This document shows positions 1 to 8,933 of a stretch of 64,000 nucleotides of DNA, in pieces; position 1 is the first letter of the stretch, and each line of letters begins with the position of its first letter. The position numbers and the translations under genes were made by a program. This DNA comes from Pseudomonas sp. dw_612 (lineage in GTDB: Bacteria > Pseudomonadota > Gammaproteobacteria > Pseudomonadales > Pseudomonadaceae). The stretch covers positions 1-64,000 of the forward strand of contig NZ_JAAVVC010000019.1 of NCBI RefSeq assembly GCF_018449725.1. Direction: 5' to 3'. The notes below the pieces were generated by a model that saw nothing but the letters and a program-made list of their open reading frames with translations, was not told the DNA's origin and ran no database searches.

Positions 1-500
1 ACTCGGTCAGTTCCCTCGTCCCTCTGGGGAGAGGGGAAAGAGAGCAGACCTTCATGCTGTTCAACACTTGAGTTCGGCTCGATATCTCAGGTCGATGTAA
101 CTCGAAAGAACAACTCGGTCAGTCCCCTCGCCCCTCTGGGGAGAGGGGAAAGGGAGCAGATCTTCATGCTGTTCAGCACTTGAGTTCGGCTCGATATCTC
201 AGGTCGATGTAACTCGAAAGAACAACTCGGTCAGTCCCCTCGCCCCTCTGGGGAGAGGGGAAAGAGAGCAGACCTTCATGCTGCTCAACACTTGAGTTCG
301 ACTCGATATCTCAGGTCGATGTAACTCGAGAGAACAACTCGGTCAGTCCCCTCGCCCCTCTGGGGAGAGGGGAAAGAGAGCAGACCTTCATGCTGTTCAA
401 CACTTGAGTTCGACTCGATATCTCAGGTCGATGTAACTCGAGAGAACAACTCGGTCAGTCCCCTCGCCCCTCTGGGGAGAGGGTTAGGGAGAGGGGTGGT
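1..500. repeat. 112-bp tandem repeat array, right end of a repeat element
   Basis: The motif actcggtcagtcccctcg recurs at about 1, 113, 225, 337 and 449, an exact 112-bp period with few substitutions between copies. Each unit carries a C-rich/G-rich palindrome (cccctctggggagagggg). The array ends near 474-500 in ggggagagggttagggagag, which also ends the related array at 44907-45205. The left end lies outside the window. No start codon with a convincing ribosome site is seen, so I read positions 1-585 as non-coding. Confidence 0.9.
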
Positions 501-531
501 TCTTGGAGTAAACACATATCCCAACCCAACA

Positions 532-565
532 AAAAGCCCGCAGACGAGTGATCATCTGCGGGCTT
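532..565 (-). terminator. Rho-independent terminator of the AhpA/YtjB-like gene
   Basis: Read on the minus strand, a 10-bp stem (AGCCCGCAGA with TCTGCGGGCT) is followed by a T run. It lies about 20 bases past the stop codon of the gene ending at 586. Confidence 0.8.
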
Positions 566-585
566 CGTTGTTGCTGGGCTAGTGT

Positions 586-2112
586 TTACGCCCGGCGCTC
601 ATGCATCCGCGCCAGTTGCCGCTCCAGCATCGACGGATAAGGCTCCATCAACCGCTCCACACAGCAAGCGCCTTCAGGGCTGGCGATCGGCCGGATCCGC
701 GCACGTTGGCGGATCAAGGCGTCATCGCTGATCTTGCGCTCCACCAGCAGCAAGTTGCGGCTGTGTTGCGACAGGGCCAAAGCGTCCTGGGCCGCCTCGG
801 TCAGCAACAGGTCGATCTGGCTCAGGCCGAACAACTCATCACCCAGCGTCAGGCCCAGCTGCAATTGCAGGGTGATGCCGCTGTCGGCGACTTCGATCTG
901 CAACTGATGGCCCAAAGCGCGCAGCAATTCACCGCAGCAAATGGCGTTGGTCAGGTAATCGTCACCGCTGTCCTCGGTGTGGAACAGCATCAGCGTGCTG
1001 CCATCGTTCAGGGTGTGCAATTCGCTCTGATATAGCGAAGCCGCCTGATCGAGGCAATCGCGGTAGCGCTTGAGCAGTTCCTCAAGGCGCGTGCGGGGCA
1101 AGCGGCGCAGTTGATCCTGCGCGCCCAGTTGCACGGCCAGTACCGCGCTGTGCTGTGGCACGTTCGAGATCACCGGTTTGGCCAGCGTTATCGGCGCATT
1201 GTCTGCCGACTCATCGCGCAGGTCGGCAAACGCGTCATCGTCGTCATCATCTTCGACGGTGCTGACAACGCGTTTTGGCGCAGGCTTGAGACCGGCCACC
1301 GGTTTGCTTTCATCAAAGCTCGGGTCCCGCAGATTACGCACTTCGAAGGCCGGATCAGCCTCTTCATCGTAATCAACGTCGTCGAACTCAGGCTCCGGGA
1401 CGGGCTCAGGCTCGGCCGGTTCCGGGGCGAAATTGGCGTGCAGCTGACGCGCCAGGTCGCCGATCTCATCCTGACGCTCGGTGGCCGGGGTGTATTCGTC
1501 GATGTTGCGCAGCCAGACCCGCAATTGCATCAGCGGCGTGGAGATGTGCCGACCCAGACGCAGGCTCAAGGCCAGAGACAACGCGAGCAGGATTGCACTC
1601 AAGATGCCCATGCTTTGCAGGCTGATGGTCATCGGCTGCTGGAATTGATCCATGTCCAGGCTGATGCGCAGTTGCCCGGCGGTCACGTCCTGGAAAGTGA
1701 TCTTGCTCTCGTACATGCCCTCGGCTTCGCCCAGCAGGCTGTGCTTGGGACGCTGACCGGACTCGGCGAGGATGCGGTTATCCACGCTGTAGATGGCGGC
1801 GTGGGCCACCAACTTGTTCTTGGTCAGGTTGTTGAGCAGCACGTTGAGGCTGAGGATGTCGTTGGACACCAGCAGCTCGGTGGCCGAGGTGGCGGTCTGC
1901 GTGGTCAGGCTTTCGCCCAGCGCATCGGCCTGCTCGTGCATGGCCTGCTTGAACTGCAAACCCATCACACAGGCATAGATCACCAGGGCCAGAGCGACCA
2001 GGATCACGTTATGGCTGGCAATGCGTAATGCAATCGGTACACGGCGGTGGCGCAGTGCCCGGAAGATCAGCAGGAAGAAGTTATCGGTTTTTACTGGCGT
2101 GGGCCGGTTCAC
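586..2112 (-). CDS. AhpA/YtjB-family membrane protein with degenerate cyclase-like C-terminus
   Basis: 508 residues, GTG start with only a weak ribosome site. An inner-membrane topology is visible: TM1 about 33-52, a periplasmic stretch, TM2 about 167-187 and a HAMP-like segment to about 228. An unusual acidic, proline-rich linker (229-315, including a run of Asp at 288-293) follows. The last domain (about 322-458) has the cadence of a class III nucleotide cyclase: an LxxLLxxY helix, LNDGSTLMLFH at 368-378 where cyclases have GDGxxAxF, then LGLTLGDELFG and an A-rich helix. The first metal-binding Asp is not in place, so it is probably catalytically dead. The gene is divergent from serB, as ytjB/smp is in enterobacteria. 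Family naming rests on position and topology; the cyclase reading is inference. Confidence 0.75.
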   Translation of the reverse strand: MNRPTPVKTDNFFLLIFRALRHRRVPIALRIASHNVILVALALVIYACVMGLQFKQAMHEQADALGESLTTQTATSATELLVSNDILSLNVLLNNLTKNKLVAHAAIYSVDNRILAESGQRPKHSLLGEAEGMYESKITFQDVTAGQLRISLDMDQFQQPMTISLQSMGILSAILLALSLALSLRLGRHISTPLMQLRVWLRNIDEYTPATERQDEIGDLARQLHANFAPEPAEPEPVPEPEFDDVDYDEEADPAFEVRNLRDPSFDESKPVAGLKPAPKRVVSTVEDDDDDDAFADLRDESADNAPITLAKPVISNVPQHSAVLAVQLGAQDQLRRLPRTRLEELLKRYRDCLDQAASLYQSELHTLNDGSTLMLFHTEDSGDDYLTNAICCGELLRALGHQLQIEVADSGITLQLQLGLTLGDELFGLSQIDLLLTEAAQDALALSQHSRNLLLVERKISDDALIRQRARIRPIASPEGACCVERLMEPYPSMLERQLARMHERRA

Positions 2113-2147
2113 TGAGCTCGGCTCTTTTGTCCGTGAAGTTGACGCGC

Positions 2148-2176
2148 AGTATAGCGACAGGCCCTAGACCGGCAAA
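2148..2176 (-). promoter_or_regulatory. Candidate sigma-70 promoter of the AhpA/YtjB-like gene
   Basis: On the minus strand TATACT (2153-2148) follows a weak TTTGCC (2176-2171) at 17-bp spacing, about 36 bases before the GTG at 2112. The -35 match is poor. Confidence 0.35.
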
Positions 2177-2246
2177 GCGCTGACGGTGCCCGATGGTCAC
2201 TGAAAGTGGGTAGAATGCGGTTTTTTTCCACCTGCGGGGGTGCGCC

Positions 2247-3461
2247 TTGCGCGAAATCGTCCTGATAAACATCACGGGAGTCGACCGACCGGGTCTGACT
2301 GCGGCCATTACCGGCGTTCTGGCCCAGGGTGGTGTGAACATTCTCGACATTGGTCAGGCGGTGATCCACGACACCCTGTCGTTCGGCATCCTGGTTGAAA
2401 TTCCTGACACCGAGCAAGGCAAGTCGGTGCTCAAGGACATCCTGTTCAAGGGCTACGAGCTCGATCAGCAAGTGCGTTTCACGCCGGTGTCCGAAGAGGA
2501 TTACCAGCAGTGGGTCGGCAACCAGGGCAAAAAACGCCACATCGTGACCCTGTTGACCCGCAAAGTGACCGCCGGGCAATTGCAGGCTGTGAGTTCGATT
2601 ACCGCCAAATACGGGCTGAACATCGACCATATCGATCGTTTGTCCGGGCGCATGCCGCTGGACACTCCGGCCGACAAGGGCAAGGGCTGTATCGAGTTTT
2701 CCGTGCGTGGCGAAGCGGCTGATCCCCAGGCCCTGCGCGCCGAATTCCTCAGCGTGGCCCAGGAACTGAACGTCGACATCGCCTTCCAGGAAGATTCGCT
2801 GTTCCGACGTAACCGGCGCCTGGCGGTGTTCGACATGGACTCGACCCTGATCGAAGCCGAAGTCATCGACGAACTGGCCAAGGCGGCGGGCGTGGGTGAT
2901 CAGGTGTCTGAAATCACCGAGCGCGCCATGGCCGGTGAACTGGATTTTCGCGCCAGCTTCAAGGAACGCCTGGCCTTGCTCAAAGGCCTGGACGTCAGCG
3001 TGCTCGACTCGATCGGTGCGTCTTTGCGCCTGACTGAGGGTGCCGAAACCCTGTTCGCCGAACTCAAGCGTTTGGGCTACAAGACCGCGATCCTGTCCGG
3101 CGGCTTTACCTACTTCGCCAAGCAATTGCAGGCGAAACTGGGCATCGACTATGTGTTCGCCAATGAACTGGAAGTGGTGGATGGCAAGGTCACGGGCGTG
3201 GCGGTCGAGCCGATTGTCGATGCCCAGCGCAAGGCGGATCTGCTGAAAGAACTGGCGCACAAGGAAGGGTTGCGTCTGGAGCAGACCATTGCCGTCGGAG
3301 ACGGTGCCAACGACCTGCCGATGCTGGCGATTGCCGGGTTGGGCGTGGCGTTTCGCGCCAAGCCGTTGGTCAAGCAGTCGGCGAAACAGGCGATTTCGAC
3401 CCTCGGGTTGGATGGCGTTCTGTATTTGCTGGGCTTTCGGGATCGTGACGGGCAGCTCTGA
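2247..3461 (+). CDS. serB: Phosphoserine phosphatase SerB
   Basis: 404 residues, TTG start (MREIVLINITG), the conserved Pseudomonas start. It hydrolyses O-phosphoserine to serine, the last step of serine synthesis. Two ACT-like regulatory regions lie at about 1-75 and 97-170. The HAD phosphatase domain starts near 190, with motif I DMDSTLIEAE (nucleophile Asp about 197), motif II around LSGGFT and motif III/IV GDGANDLPML. The two-ACT form is longer than the enteric enzyme (about 320 residues) and typical of pseudomonads and mycobacteria. A TAGAAT -10-like hexamer lies at 2211-2216. The gene is monocistronic and closed by the palindrome at 3478-3554. Confidence 0.97.
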   Translation: MREIVLINITGVDRPGLTAAITGVLAQGGVNILDIGQAVIHDTLSFGILVEIPDTEQGKSVLKDILFKGYELDQQVRFTPVSEEDYQQWVGNQGKKRHIVTLLTRKVTAGQLQAVSSITAKYGLNIDHIDRLSGRMPLDTPADKGKGCIEFSVRGEAADPQALRAEFLSVAQELNVDIAFQEDSLFRRNRRLAVFDMDSTLIEAEVIDELAKAAGVGDQVSEITERAMAGELDFRASFKERLALLKGLDVSVLDSIGASLRLTEGAETLFAELKRLGYKTAILSGGFTYFAKQLQAKLGIDYVFANELEVVDGKVTGVAVEPIVDAQRKADLLKELAHKEGLRLEQTIAVGDGANDLPMLAIAGLGVAFRAKPLVKQSAKQAISTLGLDGVLYLLGFRDRDGQL

Positions 3462-3477
3462 TTAAAGAGCAAAGATC

Positions 3478-3554
3478 AAAAGATCGCAGCCTTCGGCAGC
3501 TCCTACATTGGGATATGTGTTTCCTGTAGGAGCTGCCGAAGGCTGCGATCTTTT
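3478..3554. repeat. REP-type palindrome, tgtaggagctgccgaag family
   Basis: Two perfect 30-bp inverted arms (3478-3507 and 3525-3554) flank a 17-base loop. It sits between the convergent genes serB and the PilZ-like gene and could terminate both. The same family occurs at 14426, 15221, 31446, 38430 and 56761. Confidence 0.9.
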
Positions 3555-3565
3555 GCTTTTAAGGC

Positions 3566-5350
3566 TCACAACGACTTCCACAACGAATCAAAATCCTCTT
3601 CCGCCCCGACCACGCCGCTCCCCGGGTTGTTTTCGTTTTTACTCGCCTCCAGTGAGCGATACGCAAACTGGTTGAAGCTGTTGGTGCTCGACACCCGTCG
3701 ATCCAGCCCGGCGCGGCGTTCCTGGCCGTTGGTGTTGATCAGCACTTTGTTGCCTTCCTGGAACGGCAGTCGCGGCGCCAACAGGGTGGCCGGCAGGTCA
3801 ATCGCACTGATGGCCGGCAGCAACAAGCCACGCAGATACTGACTGTGATCGTCCCGCGTGCGCACCAGTTGCAAGCCGCAAGGCTCGGCATACGGCGCGA
3901 CTTGCTCGATGCCCATCTGCGTTCCGCCGCCTCGAACCTGCCGAATCCAGCGCACCACGGCGATGCTCCAGCCCTCGCCAGCGGCATCTTCGATCCCGAC
4001 CATTTCACCGGCCTGAAGCTCGGCGGGCACGGCGCCGGGCCACGCCAGGCAATAACCGCCGGGGCTGTGATTGACGATCGGCAGGGCGTAGGTCGGGAAA
4101 CTCTGATTGCGGTCGGCGGCCTCGTGGCTGTCGTCGTTCTGCAGGTGCGGGTATTCGATTTCTTCGTAGGGCAACAGCGCGTCGTTGTTGCCATTGGGCG
4201 CAGCGTCGAAGGCCTGGCTCCAGTTGTCCTTGCCGCCGCCAGCCGGGGATGACGGCGAAAACTGCGCCAACCGCCCGGCGGGGTTTTTCAGGATGTCGCT
4301 GAACGAGCGCTGCCCGCCCAGGTAGAAGTGCAGAGCGCTCATGCCCACGCACAGGGTCAACGTGCCATTGCCGACGGTGCGCTGGAAACTGCGCTCAGCG
4401 GCCTGGCCCCACGCCGCGTGCAGGTGTTGCAACGTATCGAGGTTCAGCCCGGTCGGGACGGGCAGCGCGGTGTCGGTCGGATTGAGCAGCCGCGCTTCAA
4501 TGGCCGCCACCAGCGGCTGCGGATCGATCCCCAGCAAACTCGGCTGTTGCTCAGCGCGGAACTTGGACCGATAGCGCGGCCCGGTATCGATGTCCGGCGC
4601 GACGGCAAACAACTCATTACCGGGTTTGTCGGGTTGCAGCTTGATCCATTTGCTCCAGGGTTCCAGCACTTCGGCGAGCCGGGCGATCTGGTTCTGGCGC
4701 AGCTGATTGCAACGCGAGGCGCCCAACAGCAGGGCGGCGACGTAAGTCTGTTCGATGCTCAGGTCGGGCGTCTCGCTGGCCAGCTCATCGCGCACACTGA
4801 TGTTTTGCAGGCGATGCTCGCAGCCGATTCGATACAGCTGATGCAACTCCAGCCACACCCCTTCCGGCACTGGACAATAGAGCTGGGTGGCGCGGATCAG
4901 CGGGCCGTTCAGACAATGAATCGCCCGTTGCAACGCCTGGGTCAGCAGCGGCGCGCGGTCCTTGCTGAAACGTGGCGCGATGCGCAAAACGATTTGTTTG
5001 TAACCAATCGCCAAATGGCTTTGCAGCGCCTGGCAGAGGTTGGCGATTTTGCGTGAGCGCTCATCGAGGACAATCGCCTGATGCAGGAAATGCCGCTCCA
5101 GGTGCTTGCAGACGTAATACACCTCGGGCCGCAACAGTTCGAGGAGTTGCAGGCGATTGTCGCTGGGGGTCAGCAATTGATTGAGTTCGCTCAAGCCTTG
5201 ATACAACTGGCGAGCGGTTTCGCCGATATTGGCTTTGGGCAGGTTCGCGATCCAGCGCTTGAGGTCACGCGGAGTGGGTTCGCAGAATGACAGGCGCAAC
5301 GCCGCAGGGATCGGTGCGCGCAGCAATAGTGTGGGATTGGTCTCATTCAT
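3566..5350 (-). CDS. PilZ-like conserved Pseudomonas protein (PA4958-type)
   Basis: 594 residues from the ATG at 5350 (MNETNPTLLLR), with a GGAG 12 bases upstream. A TTG 18 bases further out would add six residues and is less likely. The N-terminal 300 residues are helical with no motif I recognise. Near residues 430-450 the string VNHSPGGYCLAWPG matches the second half of the PilZ c-di-GMP signature (D/NxSxxG), followed by a beta-rich stretch. I do not see the preceding RxxxR. In P. aeruginosa the gene at this place follows fimX; here it follows serB directly, convergently. Possible roles are a degenerate c-di-GMP receptor or a scaffold. No function is assigned. Confidence 0.8.
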   Translation of the reverse strand: MNETNPTLLLRAPIPAALRLSFCEPTPRDLKRWIANLPKANIGETARQLYQGLSELNQLLTPSDNRLQLLELLRPEVYYVCKHLERHFLHQAIVLDERSRKIANLCQALQSHLAIGYKQIVLRIAPRFSKDRAPLLTQALQRAIHCLNGPLIRATQLYCPVPEGVWLELHQLYRIGCEHRLQNISVRDELASETPDLSIEQTYVAALLLGASRCNQLRQNQIARLAEVLEPWSKWIKLQPDKPGNELFAVAPDIDTGPRYRSKFRAEQQPSLLGIDPQPLVAAIEARLLNPTDTALPVPTGLNLDTLQHLHAAWGQAAERSFQRTVGNGTLTLCVGMSALHFYLGGQRSFSDILKNPAGRLAQFSPSSPAGGGKDNWSQAFDAAPNGNNDALLPYEEIEYPHLQNDDSHEAADRNQSFPTYALPIVNHSPGGYCLAWPGAVPAELQAGEMVGIEDAAGEGWSIAVVRWIRQVRGGGTQMGIEQVAPYAEPCGLQLVRTRDDHSQYLRGLLLPAISAIDLPATLLAPRLPFQEGNKVLINTNGQERRAGLDRRVSSTNSFNQFAYRSLEASKNENNPGSGVVGAEEDFDSLWKSL

Positions 5351-5440
5351 GCCGTGGAAAAACTCCAACCGGGAAATGGGCAGTGAATGACCTGACTGTA
5401 GCAGTTATGGCAGATAGCGGTATTTCGGCATGCGCGGTCC

Positions 5441-5512
5441 CCTGTAGGAGCAAGGCTTGCCCGCGATGGCGATCTTGAGGGCGCTATCGCGGGCAAGCAT
5501 TGCTCCTACAGG
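5441..5512. repeat. REP palindrome, tgtaggagcaaggcttgcccgcga family
   Basis: cctgtaggagcaaggcttgc is mirrored by gcaagcattgctcctacagg across a 72-bp element, between the PilZ-like gene and psd. Confidence 0.85.
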
Positions 5513-5559
5513 CGTTGCGTCTAGCCCACGAGTACGTTCGTGGGGTTCGGCTCAGCACA

Positions 5560-6420
5560 TCAAGCGTTCGGCAAACCCAACGCCTGGCCCATCTGCACCG
5601 GTGACGTTGCACCCAGGCCTTCAACCCATTTGACCTGATCCGGCCCGAACAGCACGACAGCGGTCGAACCCAGTTTAAAGCGACCCAGTTCCGCGCCTTT
5701 TTCCAGGTGGATCGGCGCACGGGCGGCTTCGTCGTAGCGGAAGGTTTTCAGCTCGCGTTTCGGCGGCGTGACCAGCCCGGCCCACACGGTTTCAATCGAG
5801 GCCACGATCATCGCGCCCACCAGCACCACGGCCATCGGCCCGCGCTCGGTGTCGAAAATGCACGCCACACGCTCGTTGCGGGCAAACAGTTCCGGAACGT
5901 TTTCAGCGGTGGTCTGGTTGACCGAGAAGATCCGGCCCGGGATGTAGACCATCTCGCGCAGGGTGCCGGCCAGCGGCATGTGCACGCGGTGGTAGTCCTT
6001 CGGCGACAGGTAGATCGTCGCGAAGTCACCGCCCATGAACGGCGCGGCATTCGCGGCATCGCCACCCAGCAATTCGAGCACGCTGAAGCTGTGGCCCTTG
6101 GCCTGGAACACACGACCGTGTTCGATCGGGCCCAGTTGGCTGACCGCACCGTCGGCCGGGCTGAGGATCGCGCCCGGGGTTTCGTCCAGCGGACGCGCGC
6201 CGTCTTTCAAGGCGCGGGTGAAGAACGCGTTGAAGTGCTCGTAGGCGGTCAGGTCTTCAACCAGTGCCTGGGACATGTCCACCTGATAGCGCTTGGCGAA
6301 CCACGCGGTAAAGGCGTTCTTGAACCAGCGCACACGGCATTCGGCAATGCAGCCGGCCAGTCGCGAGAGCAAGTGATGGGGCAGCAGGTATTGGCTGAGG
6401 ATAAACAAACGCTTATTCAT
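5560..6420 (-). CDS. psd: Phosphatidylserine decarboxylase
   Basis: 286 residues. The enzyme converts phosphatidylserine to phosphatidylethanolamine at the inner membrane. It is a self-cleaving pyruvoyl enzyme: the LGST motif is at 250-253, so cleavage would give a beta chain ending at Gly252 and an alpha chain starting with pyruvate made from Ser253. SPADG near 87-91 and YHRVHMP near 143-149 supply the expected Asp and His of the self-cleavage triad. The ATG at 6420 has AAGGA at good spacing. It lies 18 bases downstream of the rhodanese gene on the same strand and is probably co-transcribed with it. Confidence 0.97.
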   Translation of the reverse strand: MNKRLFILSQYLLPHHLLSRLAGCIAECRVRWFKNAFTAWFAKRYQVDMSQALVEDLTAYEHFNAFFTRALKDGARPLDETPGAILSPADGAVSQLGPIEHGRVFQAKGHSFSVLELLGGDAANAAPFMGGDFATIYLSPKDYHRVHMPLAGTLREMVYIPGRIFSVNQTTAENVPELFARNERVACIFDTERGPMAVVLVGAMIVASIETVWAGLVTPPKRELKTFRYDEAARAPIHLEKGAELGRFKLGSTAVVLFGPDQVKWVEGLGATSPVQMGQALGLPNA

Positions 6421-6438
6421 TAACTGTCCTTAAAAACC

Positions 6439-7254
6439 TTAAATCTCTACGGGGGTGTCGGGATGGTTGCCCCACTCGCCCCAGGAGCCGGCGTAGCCTT
6501 TGACCAGCGGATAACCGAGGGACTTGGCCACTAGATAAGTGAAGCCAGAACGGTGGTGAGTCTGGCAGTGGGTGATGATTTCTTTGTCTTTGGTGATGCC
6601 GAGTTGGTCGAGGATCTGCGGCATGTCGGTACGGATGCGCAGGTGGCGCGCCTGATCCATGCCAGCAGTCCATTCGAAATTCACCGCGCCCGGAATGTGT
6701 CCACCCTTGGCGGCGAGGACTTTCTCGCCGGAGTATTCCAGCGGCCCGCGTGCATCCCAGATCGCCAGGTCGGCAGCGCCGAGACGGCTTTGCAGGTATT
6801 CGCGGGTGGCGGTGGGTTCGTCGTGCAATGTCAATGAAACCGGGCCGCCGACCGGGGCCGGGATCTGGATCGACATCGGCAAGCCTTCCGCCAGCCACGC
6901 CGGCAAACCGCCGTCGATGTAGTGGTATTTTTTGTGGCCGATGACATCCAGCAGCCAGATAAAACGCCCGGCCCAGCCGCCGCCTTCATCGTCATAGACG
7001 ACGTAGACCGCATTGGGGTTGTGGCCCAATTCACCGAATAACGCTTCGAGCGACGCTTGCGGCGGCATCAGGCCCGGCGCGGGTGGTTGGCCGAGTTGCG
7101 TGCGTTTCGGATCGACAAAACGCGCACCCGGGAGATGCCCTTCGGCATAGCGGGCGCTGCTGGTCAGGTCCACCAGAATCAGTTCGCGGGCGTCGAGACG
7201 CGGGAGCAAGTCGCTCGGCTCGATCACCAGCGGCAAGCCAGAGAAGTCAGACAT
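6439..7254 (-). CDS. rhdA: Thiosulfate sulfurtransferase (rhodanese) RhdA
   Basis: 271 residues from the ATG at 7254, preceded by GGAG at 7 bases. A longer reading from 7272 lacks a ribosome site. It has tandem rhodanese domains (about 1-130 and 145-271); only the second is catalytic. The active loop C-Q-T-H-H-R at Cys230 is the one known from Azotobacter vinelandii RhdA, distinct from the CRxGxR/T loop of most rhodaneses. The protein carries persulfide sulfur on Cys230. Physiological partners in Pseudomonas (iron-sulfur metabolism, redox protection) are known only in outline. It is likely in one transcript with psd. Confidence 0.93.
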   Translation of the reverse strand: MSDFSGLPLVIEPSDLLPRLDARELILVDLTSSARYAEGHLPGARFVDPKRTQLGQPPAPGLMPPQASLEALFGELGHNPNAVYVVYDDEGGGWAGRFIWLLDVIGHKKYHYIDGGLPAWLAEGLPMSIQIPAPVGGPVSLTLHDEPTATREYLQSRLGAADLAIWDARGPLEYSGEKVLAAKGGHIPGAVNFEWTAGMDQARHLRIRTDMPQILDQLGITKDKEIITHCQTHHRSGFTYLVAKSLGYPLVKGYAGSWGEWGNHPDTPVEI

Positions 7255-7296
7255 GTGAGGTCTCCAGAGCACAAAGGGGAAGATTGTAGCGCAGGG

Positions 7297-8835
7297 TCAT
7301 TGGCCGCGGGTGCTAAAGCTATGCAGGGCTTTTTCAATGCACTGCGCGGTTTTGCCAAAGGCTTGCACGGTGATTTCCGAGAACGGCCCGCCGCCCTGAT
7401 CCGCCACCACGACCATGATCACCCGGCCATTGTTGACCAGTGAGCGCAGCAACAGGTGTTCGCCGCCAAACTGTGCGCGCAGGCTGGCCGGGAGTAGCGC
7501 CGAGAACTGGGCGTTGTTGGCCGGCGTGATACGGACTTGGGCCTGTTGCGAAAGCAGGCGTTGCAACACGCTGCTCTGACTGACCGCGAAATTCAGGCCG
7601 GCGGCCTCTTTCGGTAATCCGGCGATCTGGTGCACCCGCAGATTGGCGTGGGTGCGGTCGGCCATCAGGATCATCACTCGGCGCATGCCGCAGGCCACCA
7701 ACGCATCCCGCGCCGACGTGGTCAGGTGCATTGCGTTGGTGAAACGACTCGGCTCCACCAGCAGTTCGGCGCATTGTTTGCGCCACTGGGTCAGGTCTTC
7801 GGCAGTGGGTGCCGGGGCCGGTAGCAAACCGGCGTGGACACGGTTCATGCCCCACGGCCACAGCAGCGAAACGGCCGGGTGCCAGAGGTCCGGCATGGCG
7901 TGATTACGGGCGCTGATAGCGGCTTGCTGGTGCAGTTGTTGTTGCACTTCTTCCATCGGGATTTGCAGGTAAAGGCTGGTCAGGTACTGCCAGCGTTCAC
8001 TGTGCGGACAATCCCAGGCCTGTTGCGCCGACAACGCCAAACCGTTGGCCAGCAACACGGTGTTGGCCGGTTGATTGAGCCAGCGGCGCAGGGTCGGATC
8101 ATCATCGAGGCGGTTTTGCTGGCGCAGTGGGTGATCGCTGTCCCGGGCGATGCGCAGGACTTTCACCAGCTCCCGTTGCTCGTTCAGCAGCAGGCGATAA
8201 CCCTGCTGTACCCAGATCGGAAGTCGCCAGATGTCCACCAACGCCAGGCAGATTTCCAACAGGCGTACGCCGAATAGCTGCTTTTCGACCTTGCGCGCCG
8301 ACTCGCCTTTATGGATGACCCGCAGTTCCCATTCTTCGAGCAAATGCGGGTGAGTCAGCGCCATCGGCCACAGCGGCGAGAGGAACAGCAGGCTGCCCCA
8401 ATGAATGTCCTGCCACAGCCGCGCCAGTCGATTGGCGAAAAACCCATTGGCCTGTTGCGACGCATGCTGGCTGATCAGTTGCAACTGGCGCAGGGCTTTC
8501 GGGATTTCGGACTGCGGCTCGGCCGGCAGGCGAGCGAGCAGCTCCTCGGTGCGTTTCAAGCCGAGGCGATTGAGCGCCACATCGAGGTTTTCCGCAGGCT
8601 CGGTCATGCTGCCGTGGGTGTGCCGGTTGGCTTCGCGAATCACGCTCAAGGCCAGGGCCGGGCTGTCCTGCATCAACTCGGCAATGTCGCGCAGCGAGCT
8701 GCGGTTATTGCGAATGGCTTTGCAGACAAGGTCATGACTCTCCTGCGGAACCGGCAGGCGCACGCCATCGAGAAGCTTGACCCAGCCTTCGAGAGTGGTC
8801 GGTTTCAGAGGTGGGACGTTCGTTTCATTAGCCAT
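7297..8835 (-). CDS. HDOD-domain protein
   Basis: 512 residues. The N-terminal 230 residues have the HDOD pattern (LPVPQESHDLVCKAI, then DIAELMQDSPALALSVIREAN and a following ALNRLG), the non-hydrolytic relative of HD phosphohydrolases found in Pseudomonas signalling proteins. The C-terminal 130 residues look like a GAF-type sensor (MILMADRTHANLRVHQIAG, then HLLLRSLVNNGRVIMVVVAD), though I cannot fix the fold by eye. It is transcribed away from motAB, with a 166-bp divergent region between them that carries the FliA-type promoter of motA. A role in motility or c-di-GMP signalling is inference from neighbours only. Confidence 0.85.
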   Translation of the reverse strand: MANETNVPPLKPTTLEGWVKLLDGVRLPVPQESHDLVCKAIRNNRSSLRDIAELMQDSPALALSVIREANRHTHGSMTEPAENLDVALNRLGLKRTEELLARLPAEPQSEIPKALRQLQLISQHASQQANGFFANRLARLWQDIHWGSLLFLSPLWPMALTHPHLLEEWELRVIHKGESARKVEKQLFGVRLLEICLALVDIWRLPIWVQQGYRLLLNEQRELVKVLRIARDSDHPLRQQNRLDDDPTLRRWLNQPANTVLLANGLALSAQQAWDCPHSERWQYLTSLYLQIPMEEVQQQLHQQAAISARNHAMPDLWHPAVSLLWPWGMNRVHAGLLPAPAPTAEDLTQWRKQCAELLVEPSRFTNAMHLTTSARDALVACGMRRVMILMADRTHANLRVHQIAGLPKEAAGLNFAVSQSSVLQRLLSQQAQVRITPANNAQFSALLPASLRAQFGGEHLLLRSLVNNGRVIMVVVADQGGGPFSEITVQAFGKTAQCIEKALHSFSTRGQ

Positions 8836-8906
8836 GGCTGGACGGGATCATCATTGGCTGTAAACACGCCCGGCGCGGGCTAAATTGGCTTTTCGCCTGA
8901 ACTGGC

Positions 8907-8933
8907 TATAGTCTGGCGCAGTTTTGCCGATAA
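8907..8933 (+). promoter_or_regulatory. FliA (sigma-28) type promoter of motAB
   Basis: TATAGTCT (8907-8914), 11 bases, then GCCGATAA (8926-8933). The known flagellar consensus is TAAAGTTT-N11-GCCGATAA; the -10 is exact and the -35 has two mismatches. It is about 70 bases upstream of the motA ATG. Confidence 0.85.

Noticed and set aside
1..500. CRISPR array
   Set aside because: Units are contiguous 112-bp tandem copies without variable spacers, and no cas gene is present.
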